Source: Sporomusaceae bacterium
GTDB lineage: Bacteria > Bacillota_C > Negativicutes > Sporomusales_B > UBA7701
Assembly: GCA_022839045.1 (NCBI GenBank)
Contig: JALHDI010000038.1
Span: 1-20,545, forward strand
Direction of reading: 5' to 3'
Length of the DNA: 20,545 nt
The notes under the pieces are model-generated. The model was given only the letters and a program-made list of their open reading frames with translations, did no database searches and was not told the DNA's origin. Position numbers and translations under genes: made by a program. Positions 14,237 through 20,545 of this stretch are shown one piece after another (the first letter of the stretch is position 1; every line of letters starts with the position of its first letter).

Positions 14237-15119
14237 TACTCTTAAATCGTACCATGTTCCCGATGTCGCCTGGCCGGTCAAGCTGGACGCCAACGAGCGG
14301 GCCGAGGCGCTGCCGCCGGCGGTGCAGGCCAGGATCGCCGACCGGCTGGCGGCGGTGGCGGCCAACCGCTACCCCGAGATCGGCCAGCACAGCCTCAAAC
14401 AGTCGCTGGCCGACAGTGAACCGCTGACGGTGGAGCTGGACGCGGGGTTCGCGTTCGCGCCGGAGAAGGTCTTCACCACCGCCCTGCAGGAGCAGGCGGG
14501 GCTGATTATCCTCTGCAATCCCAACAATCCCACCGGCGGTGCGATGGCCCCGGAGGCCGTGGAGTATATCGTGGCCGGCGCCCGCTGCCCGGTGGTGGTG
14601 GATGAGGCGTACGGCGAGTTTTCCGGTCAGTCGGCCTTATCGCTGCTCGGCAAATACCCCAATCTGATCATCGCCCGCACTTTCTCGAAGGCGTACGGCC
14701 TGGCCGCCGCCCGCGTGGGCTACGCCGTGGCCGACCGGGAGATTATCGCCGCGATCGGCAAGGTGCTGCTGCCTTATCACCTGAATGCTTTCTCCCTGGC
14801 AGCCGCCGCGGTCGCCTGGGAGATGAAGGGCGAGTTCGCTCCCGGCATCGCCCGGACGGTGGCCGAACGCGAGCGGATGGCCGCGGCTCTCCGGGAATTG
14901 CCTCATATCGAGGTTTTCCCGTCGGCGACGAACTTTTTGCTCGTCCGGAGCGACCGCGCCAAGGAACTGGCCGAGTACCTGGCTTCGCAGGGTATCGGCG
15001 TGCGCGATTTCAGCGCGTCGCCCGCCCTGCGGGGCTGCCTGCGGGTTACGGTCGGGACCGCGGCCGAAAACGACGCGTTTTTGGCGGCGGCGGGGAAATT
15101 TGTCGTGGGTGAGGTGTAG
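14211..15119 (+). CDS. hisC: Histidinol-phosphate aminotransferase with an internal deletion
   Basis: HisC uses PLP and glutamate to convert imidazole-acetol phosphate to histidinol phosphate. This copy has 302 residues against 356 in E. coli. Both ends are normal: LDANER, then NRYP (Tyr54), LCNPNNPTGG (Asn106), VVVDEAY (Asp131, Tyr134), TFSKAYGLAAARVGY (Lys160 for the PLP Schiff base, Arg168) and LRVTVGT (Arg278). From Tyr to Asn there are 52 residues, while E. coli has 102 (Tyr55 to Asn157). About 50 residues are therefore missing around codons 66-68 (14406-14414), in frame, which removes the phosphate-binding loop (GADE/GSxE type) and the ring-stacking aromatic. As read, the enzyme should be inactive or badly impaired. 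AAGGAGG (14197-14203) precedes the ATG by 7 nt. Confidence 0.9.
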   Translation: MWQIRPGLDTLKSYHVPDVAWPVKLDANERAEALPPAVQARIADRLAAVAANRYPEIGQHSLKQSLADSEPLTVELDAGFAFAPEKVFTTALQEQAGLIILCNPNNPTGGAMAPEAVEYIVAGARCPVVVDEAYGEFSGQSALSLLGKYPNLIIARTFSKAYGLAAARVGYAVADREIIAAIGKVLLPYHLNAFSLAAAAVAWEMKGEFAPGIARTVAERERMAAALRELPHIEVFPSATNFLLVRSDRAKELAEYLASQGIGVRDFSASPALRGCLRVTVGTAAENDAFLAAAGKFVVGEV

Positions 15120-15122
15120 AGT

Positions 15123-15710
15123 ATGAAACGCAGCGGCAAAATCGACCGCAAGACGACCGAGACGGATATTGAGCTGACGATCGAGCTGGACGGCTCCGGC
15201 AAGGCCGCGGTGGCCACCGGGGTGGGCTTTTTCGACCATATGCTGGTGCTGTTCGCCAGGCACGGCCTGTTCGACCTGGACGCCAAGGCGGACGGCGACC
15301 TTCATGTCGACGCCCACCACACGGTGGAGGATACCGCCATCGTCCTCGGGCAGGCGCTCGCCCGGGCGCTGGGCAATAAAAAGGGCATCCGCCGCTACGG
15401 CACGGCCTTCGTGCCGATGGACGAGGCGCTGGCGATGGTGGCTTTGGACGTGAGCGGCCGGCCTTTCCTCCAGTACGATGTGGCGGCGCCGGCCTGCGTT
15501 ATCGGCAGCTACGCGGGCGAACTCACCGAGGAATTCCTGCGGGCGCTGGCGGTCAACGCCGGGCTGACGATCCATGTGCGCCTCCTGGCGGGCCGGAACG
15601 CCCACCATATCCACGAGGCGATTTTCAAGGCTCTCGGCCGGGCGCTCGCCGAGGCGACCCGCATCGATGAGCGCATCATCGGCGTGATGTCGAGCAAAGG
15701 GGTATTATAG
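15123..15710 (+). CDS. hisB: Imidazoleglycerol-phosphate dehydratase
   Basis: HisB dehydrates imidazole-glycerol phosphate to imidazole-acetol phosphate, a manganese-dependent step just before HisC. The 195-residue protein is the monofunctional form without a fused phosphatase, as usual outside gammaproteobacteria. The metal-binding motifs are both present: GFFDHML, DAHHTVEDT (His65, His66, Glu69) and NAHHIHEAIFKA (His161, His162, His164, Glu165). It starts 3 nt after hisC and its stop codon shares one base with the GTG start of hisH. Because no HisB-type phosphatase domain is attached, histidinol phosphate must be dephosphorylated by another protein not identified here. Confidence 0.97.
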   Translation: MKRSGKIDRKTTETDIELTIELDGSGKAAVATGVGFFDHMLVLFARHGLFDLDAKADGDLHVDAHHTVEDTAIVLGQALARALGNKKGIRRYGTAFVPMDEALAMVALDVSGRPFLQYDVAAPACVIGSYAGELTEEFLRALAVNAGLTIHVRLLAGRNAHHIHEAIFKALGRALAEATRIDERIIGVMSSKGVL

Positions 15711-16327
15711 TGAAGAACGTTATCGCTATCATCGACTATGGGGTAGGCAATCTGTACAGTGTGGAGAAGGCTTTCGCCCGCCTGGGAGCGAACGCGGTCG
15801 TGACCAGCGACCCGGCGGCGATAATGGGCGCGGCCAAGGTGGTGCTGCCCGGCGTGGGCGCCTTCGGCGACTGCATGAGCAACCTCGCCGAGTACGGCCT
15901 CGCCGATGTCGTCCGCGCGGTGGTCGCCAAGGGCACGCCGCTGCTCGGCATCTGCGTGGGCCTGCAGATCCTGTTCGCCGGCAGCGAAGAGGACCCCGGG
16001 GTGCCGGGGCTGGGGGTCTTCCCCGGCATGGTGCGCAGGCTTGTCGCCCCCGGCCTGAAGGTGCCCCATATGGGCTGGAACAGCCTGGGGCTCGCCGGAG
16101 CAAGCCCGTTGTTCGCGGGGCTGCCGGACAATCCCTATGTGTATTTCGTGCATAGTTATCACGCGGCGCCGGACGATCCGGCCCTGGTTACCGCCTGGAC
16201 GGAGTACGGCGGCCGGGTGACGGCGGCCGTGGGCCGGGGCAACGTGCACGCCGTCCAGTTCCACCCCGAGAAGTCCGGGGATGCCGGCCTGAAGATACTG
16301 GCCAATTTCAAGGAGTTTGCCTTATGA
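15710..16327 (+). CDS. hisH: Imidazole glycerol phosphate synthase, glutaminase subunit
   Basis: HisH is the class I glutamine amidotransferase that releases ammonia from glutamine and channels it to HisF. The 205-residue product has the triad Cys82 (GICVGLQ), His185 and Glu187 (QFHPEKS). Other supporting stretches are IIDYGVGNL at the N-terminus, LPGVGAFGDCM (oxyanion region) and VPHMGWNS. It uses a GTG start at 15710, overlapping the hisB stop by one base, with an AAAGGGG ribosome binding site inside the end of hisB. The stop overlaps the hisA start as ATGA. Its partner HisF is two genes downstream. Confidence 0.97.
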   Translation: MKNVIAIIDYGVGNLYSVEKAFARLGANAVVTSDPAAIMGAAKVVLPGVGAFGDCMSNLAEYGLADVVRAVVAKGTPLLGICVGLQILFAGSEEDPGVPGLGVFPGMVRRLVAPGLKVPHMGWNSLGLAGASPLFAGLPDNPYVYFVHSYHAAPDDPALVTAWTEYGGRVTAAVGRGNVHAVQFHPEKSGDAGLKILANFKEFAL

Positions 16328-17058
16328 TAATTTTTCCCGCGATCGATATCCGCGGCGGCAAATGCGTGCGCCTCACCGAAGGCCGGTTCGACGCCGAGAC
16401 GGTTTACGCCGACGACCCGGCGGCCATGGCCCGGCGCTGGGCGGCCGAGGGGGCCGAGTATCTCCACGTGGTCGATCTTGATGGCGCCCGGGCCGGCCAG
16501 CCGGTCAACCTGGCGATCGTCGCGCGGATCGCCGCGGCGGTGGCCATCCCCGTCCAGCTGGGCGGCGGCATCCGCACCCTCGCCGCTATCGAGGACGTGC
16601 TGGCGGCCGGCGTGACGAGGGTCATCCTCGGCTCGGTGGCTGTAAAGCAGCCGGCGCTGGTGAAGGAAGCCTGCGCCGCTTACGGCGACCGCGTCGTCGT
16701 CGGCATCGACGCCAAGGACGGCGTCGCGGCCGTGGAGGGGTGGGGCGTGAGCGGCGGCGTGGGGGCGGAGGAACTGGCGGCCCGCATGGCGGCCGCCGGG
16801 GTGGCCCGGATAATTTACACCGATATTTCCCGCGACGGTACGCTCACCGGCGTAAACGTGTCCGCGACCCGCGCCCTGGCGAAAGCCGCCGGCGTACCGG
16901 TGATCGCCTCCGGCGGGGTGAGCAGCCTGGCCGATGTCGCCGCGGTTAGGGCGGCGGAGGCCGACGGGGTGGAGGGGGTCATCGTCGGCAAGGCCCTGTA
17001 CGCCGGCGCGGTCGGCCTGCCGGCGGCGCTGAAGGCGGCGAGAGGGGAGGAGGCGTAG
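16324..17058 (+). CDS. hisA: Phosphoribosylformimino-AICAR-phosphate isomerase (ProFAR isomerase)
   Basis: HisA is a (beta/alpha)8-barrel enzyme that catalyses the Amadori rearrangement of ProFAR to PRFAR. The 244-residue product shows the HisA pattern: [17 protein letters not shown] with catalytic Asp8, [11 protein letters not shown], the first phosphate-binding loop [18 protein letters not shown] with the second Asp (129), [14 protein letters not shown] and the second phosphate site ASGGVSSL. The two halves repeat each other in the known half-barrel manner shared with HisF. It overlaps hisH by 4 nt and is separated from the GTG of hisF by a single base. Confidence 0.97.
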   Translation: MIIFPAIDIRGGKCVRLTEGRFDAETVYADDPAAMARRWAAEGAEYLHVVDLDGARAGQPVNLAIVARIAAAVAIPVQLGGGIRTLAAIEDVLAAGVTRVILGSVAVKQPALVKEACAAYGDRVVVGIDAKDGVAAVEGWGVSGGVGAEELAARMAAAGVARIIYTDISRDGTLTGVNVSATRALAKAAGVPVIASGGVSSLADVAAVRAAEADGVEGVIVGKALYAGAVGLPAALKAARGEEA

Positions 17059-17059
17059 C

Positions 17060-17814
<755 letters not shown>

Positions 17815-17818
<4 letters not shown>

Positions 17819-18459
17819 ATATCGATAAAATAAAGTTCGACCAGCAGGGCCTGGTGCCGGCCGTCGTTCAGGACGCCGCTTCCGGCACGGTGCTGATGCT
17901 GGCCTATATGAACGCCGCGTCGCTGGCGAAGACGCTGGATACCGGGGTGACATGGTTCTATAGCCGCAGCCGGCGGGCGTTGTGGCAGAAGGGCGAGACT
18001 TCGGGGCATGTGCAGAAGGTGCGCGAGCTTTACTACGACTGCGACGGCGACACGCTGCTGGTGAAGGTGGACCAGACGGGGGCCGCCTGCCACGAGGGCA
18101 CTTTTTCGTGTTTTAGCCGCCGCCTGGACGCTGCCGCGACGGAGCGGGACACGACCGCCGCCGCCGATTACCGGCCGGCGATGACCGTTCTCTACGAGTT
18201 GTACAACGTCATCAACGACCGCAAGGCCAACCCCCGCGAGGGGTCTTACACCACCTACCTGTTCACTAAAGGGCGGGACAAAATCCTCAAGAAGGTGGGC
18301 GAGGAGGCGGCGGAGACGATCATCGCCTCGAAGAACGACGATAAGGGGGAAATCCTCTACGAGATGGCCGACCTGTGGTACCACTGCCTGGTGCTGTTGG
18401 CTCACCACGACATTACGCCGACGGAGCTTTTCGCCGAGCTGAAGAGCCGGCGGAAATGA
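17815..18459 (+). CDS. hisIE: Bifunctional phosphoribosyl-AMP cyclohydrolase / phosphoribosyl-ATP pyrophosphatase
   Basis: This 214-residue fusion catalyses steps two and three of the pathway. The N-terminal HisI part (about 1-103) opens the adenine ring of PR-AMP and carries the zinc/magnesium motif YYDCDGDT (Asp75, Cys76, Asp77, Asp79) plus Cys92 and Cys99 ([11 protein letters not shown]). The C-terminal HisE part (about 125-214) removes pyrophosphate from PR-ATP, with [30 protein letters not shown] and [12 protein letters not shown], the helical pattern of the MazG-like pyrophosphohydrolases. It is the last gene of the operon, overlapping hisF by 4 nt, and is followed 30 nt later by a strong terminator. 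Confidence 0.96.
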
Positions 18460-18489
18460 CCCTGATTTGCGCGGAACCCGGTCAGAATA

Positions 18490-18527
18490 AAAAAGCGGTT
18501 GAGGGCAAGCTCCCTCAACCGCTTTTT
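18490..18527. terminator. Rho-independent bidirectional terminator of the his operon
   Basis: A perfect 16-bp stem (AAAAAGCGGTTGAGGG at 18490-18505 against CCCTCAACCGCTTTTT at 18512-18527) encloses a 6-nt loop. The A-run on one side and T-run on the other let it act in both directions, for hisIE from the left and the convergent cyclodeaminase-family gene from the right. Confidence 0.93.
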
Positions 18528-18553
18528 GGCATGTGACGGCTGCCACCGGATCG

Positions 18554-19594
18554 TTAGAGTGCGAACGGGGTGTCCCACAGGCGCAGTTTGGTGCCGAGAC
18601 CGGCTGCCAGCGCCCGCTTGTAGATCGCCGACCCCAGGGCGACGTCCTGAATACCCAGGCCGACCGTGTTGAAGTAGACGGTTTCCTTGTCGCTTTCGCG
18701 GCCGGGTTTCGCGCCGGCGACGATGGCGCCGATTTCGGCCGTTACCGCCGAATCGTCGATCATGCCTTGCGAGTGCATGATGGCGAGGCTCTCCACGCCG
18801 CGGTGCTTGATCTGATCCCAGTCGTCGACCACTCTTTTGTCCATTTTCATTATCGCGTCGAATTCGCATTCGTGGCTGCCGACGTGCGAGTAGAACAGCC
18901 CCGGGACGACCCAGTCGCTTTTGATTATCGGCGTGGATGTCGATGTCGCCGTAACGTAGACGTCGGCTCCTTCGAGCGCCGCCCAGGCGGAATTGGCCGC
19001 GATGACGGCGCGCTTGGTCTGCGCGGACATGTCCTTGGCGAATTGCTGGCGGCGTTCGGGAACGGGGTCGAAGATGCGGATTTCTTCGATCGCCGGCAAC
19101 ACCTGCAGTAAGGCGGCAAGCTGGGTGCGGTTCTGTACCCCTGCCCCGATCAGGCCGAGTATTTTGGAGTCCCGGCGGGCGAGGTATTTCGCCGCGACGC
19201 CGGTGTTGGCGCCGGTGCGGACGGCGCTGATGACCGTTCCGTCCATGACCGCTATCGGAACGAGGGTTTCGGGATCGTTGAGGATAATGACCGCGGATGC
19301 CCGGGGCAGGCCATGGCGGAAGGGGTTTTGCGGGCAACTGGCTATCCATTTGATGCCGACGGCTTGGATGTCGCCGCCGATCGATCCCGGCATGGCGTTG
19401 ATGCGGCCGCGGGTCCACTCGCTGTCCTCGTCGCCCCAGCGCAAGACGCATTTGCCGGGCAGCACGTAGTTCTTCCGGTGATGTTCGAGGTACACCTGTT
19501 CCATCAGGGGTACGGCGACGCCCATATCCAGCGCCCCCGCCTTGATTACGTCATCTTGGGAAAGGAACAGGATGTCGCATTGTTTGGCGTTCAT
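18554..19594 (-). CDS. Ornithine cyclodeaminase / mu-crystallin family protein
   Basis: This is a 346-residue NAD(P)-binding enzyme of the OCD/mu-crystallin family. The signature regions are GIKWIASCPQN with the likely catalytic Lys82, LNDPETLVPIAVMDGTVISAV, RTGANTGVAAKYLARR (Arg126) and the Rossmann motif LIGAGVQN (about 148-155). Where classical ornithine cyclodeaminases have GGDCPGK with a catalytic Asp, this protein reads VGSHECEFD, so it is probably not a true ornithine cyclodeaminase. The C-terminal GLGTKLRLWDTP resembles the branch annotated as tyramine oxidase subunit B (from memory of the family). GGAGGAGAT precedes the ATG. It lies 38 nt behind a GltS-type symporter on the same strand, so it probably acts on an imported amino acid or derivative. 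Confidence 0.85.
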   Translation of the reverse strand: MNAKQCDILFLSQDDVIKAGALDMGVAVPLMEQVYLEHHRKNYVLPGKCVLRWGDEDSEWTRGRINAMPGSIGGDIQAVGIKWIASCPQNPFRHGLPRASAVIILNDPETLVPIAVMDGTVISAVRTGANTGVAAKYLARRDSKILGLIGAGVQNRTQLAALLQVLPAIEEIRIFDPVPERRQQFAKDMSAQTKRAVIAANSAWAALEGADVYVTATSTSTPIIKSDWVVPGLFYSHVGSHECEFDAIMKMDKRVVDDWDQIKHRGVESLAIMHSQGMIDDSAVTAEIGAIVAGAKPGRESDKETVYFNTVGLGIQDVALGSAIYKRALAAGLGTKLRLWDTPFAL

Positions 19595-19632
19595 ATTATC
19601 TCCTCCAGTGAGCTATTGCTTTATCCGCCGGC

Positions 19633-20545
19633 CTATCTGTAGGCTCCAGGGTGCGGTCTGAACCAGCCGCACAGATAAGCCAATCCCATCAGCGTCACCG
19701 CCAGGGCGGCCGAGGCGCCGATAACGGTCAGAGCGCCCAGTTCGTGCACGAAGATCGGCATGACTGCGGTTATCAGGCCACCGCCGACGAACGGGCTGAA
19801 AAACGGACGTTCAAAAGCGAAAGCTTTCGGCGCCGCGGTTTTCAGGTCGGGGTCGACGACCCGCAGCAGCATCAGGCCGACCGCCAGCACGCCGCATAGA
19901 GCGCCATACTCGGCGATCCCTCTTTCAAACCAGGCGTCAGGGAAGATCCGGGGCGCCAGAAACCAGGTCAGGATGTGCATCACGACGAGTCCCCCGACCA
20001 TAAGGATAAGCAGCGGCACGGCGTATTTGATGACGACGGGGATTTTGATCGAGGCCACCGCGGCCACGACCAGGAAATCGAGCGCGGTGCCCTGGATGCG
20101 TTCTATCACCTGCCGGTTGATAAGGCCGTCGGTTTTTGTCATGTTCGCGACCATCTGAATCAAGACGCCCCCGATCATGGCCAACGGGAACAGCGGTACG
20201 GCGCTGAATTTCGGGTGCAGGGCGATTAAGCCTTTGTGCATGAACCAACCGATGATCACCGAGATGCCGACGAGGCCCAGGTGAAGGGCGAACGGCTCGA
20301 TCGAGTCGGTGGTGATCCGACTCTTGGCGATGACTTTTTCCTGGTCGGGCGGCAGAATGCCGGACAGGTTGCCTGTTTTTATCTGGTCGGGGGATTCCAG
20401 GACGGTTGTGTAACCTTTGCGGACCGCGATGTTGATGTAGGTCATGCCCACAAGGATTCCCATCACCAGACCTACGGTAGCCGACGTAAGCCCCAGATCG
20501 CCGCCTTCGGGAAAGCCGAGATTTTTGAAGACTACCGCCATGCCG
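19633..20545 (-). CDS. GltS-type sodium/glutamate symporter, partial (N-terminus outside window)
   Basis: The gene enters from the right edge; about 303 C-terminal residues are present, and the frame is still open at 20545, so the Met at 20541 is internal. The protein is a polytopic membrane carrier with about eight hydrophobic segments separated by a hydrophilic central loop (ESPDQIKTGNLSG to AKSRITTDSIEP). Patterns such as GLTSATVGLVMGILVGM, QGTALDFLVVAAVASI and FGALCGV-like EYGALCGVLAVGLMLLRVVDP match the sodium/glutamate symporter family, which runs to about 400 residues. It is upstream of, and almost certainly cotranscribed with, the OCD-family gene. Substrate may be glutamate or another acidic or related compound. 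Confidence 0.82.
   Translation of the reverse strand, partial: GMAVVFKNLGFPEGGDLGLTSATVGLVMGILVGMTYINIAVRKGYTTVLESPDQIKTGNLSGILPPDQEKVIAKSRITTDSIEPFALHLGLVGISVIIGWFMHKGLIALHPKFSAVPLFPLAMIGGVLIQMVANMTKTDGLINRQVIERIQGTALDFLVVAAVASIKIPVVIKYAVPLLILMVGGLVVMHILTWFLAPRIFPDAWFERGIAEYGALCGVLAVGLMLLRVVDPDLKTAAPKAFAFERPFFSPFVGGGLITAVMPIFVHELGALTVIGASAALAVTLMGLAYLCGWFRPHPGAYR

Noticed and set aside
12554..14365. 603-codon minus-strand frame opposite hisG, hisD and hisC
   Set aside because: The composition is low in complexity and rich in Arg/Gly/His, with no ribosome binding site or family pattern. It is a shadow of the his genes.

Overview
The window reads as a stretch of chromosome from a GC-rich Firmicute that probably has an outer membrane, most likely a Negativicute of the Sporomusaceae type. 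This is inferred from gene content, not from a database match. A short-form HisG with HisZ, a TrpR/YerC-type regulator directly in front of hisZ, a bifunctional HisIE and perfect sigma-A promoters fit Firmicutes, while a complete-looking RND permease and adaptor pair fits a two-membrane envelope. No rRNA, tRNA, CRISPR array, prophage or insertion sequence is visible.

Layout. Positions 1-93 hold a long imperfect palindrome of intergenic-repeat type. purD (last gene of many purine operons) and a DUF456 membrane protein follow. Next come two TetR-family regulators, each behind its own 17-bp-spaced sigma-A promoter and each with a candidate operator. The second (2906-3487) leads into a lipoprotein adaptor and an RND permease, closing at a hairpin at 7725-7753. 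The stretch 7754-8037 contains two more perfect palindromes and a candidate 33-codon gene on the minus strand with its own promoter and ribosome binding site. An NlpA/MetQ-like binding protein without a lipobox cysteine follows, also on the minus strand.

The main module is histidine biosynthesis, split into two transcription units. The first is yerC-hisZ-HD hydrolase (9040-11055). A minus-strand D-2-hydroxyacid dehydrogenase lies between the two. The second is hisG-hisD-hisC-hisB-hisH-hisA-hisF-hisIE (12207-18459), tightly packed with overlapping or touching genes and ending at a strong terminator. Together they cover the route from PRPP and ATP to histidine except the histidinol-phosphate phosphatase, which is not recognisable. 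The short leader of hisG (about 40 nt) leaves no room for a T-box or attenuator, so control by a DNA-binding repressor, plausibly the YerC-type protein, is the simplest reading.

The right end carries a minus-strand pair: a truncated-by-window GltS-type sodium/glutamate symporter and, 38 nt downstream, an ornithine-cyclodeaminase/mu-crystallin family enzyme.

The most striking anomaly is hisC. The reading frame is intact, but about 50 residues are missing between the N-terminal RYP motif and the NPNNPTG motif, which removes the region that normally holds the PLP phosphate-binding loop and the ring-stacking aromatic residue. The other catalytic residues are all present.
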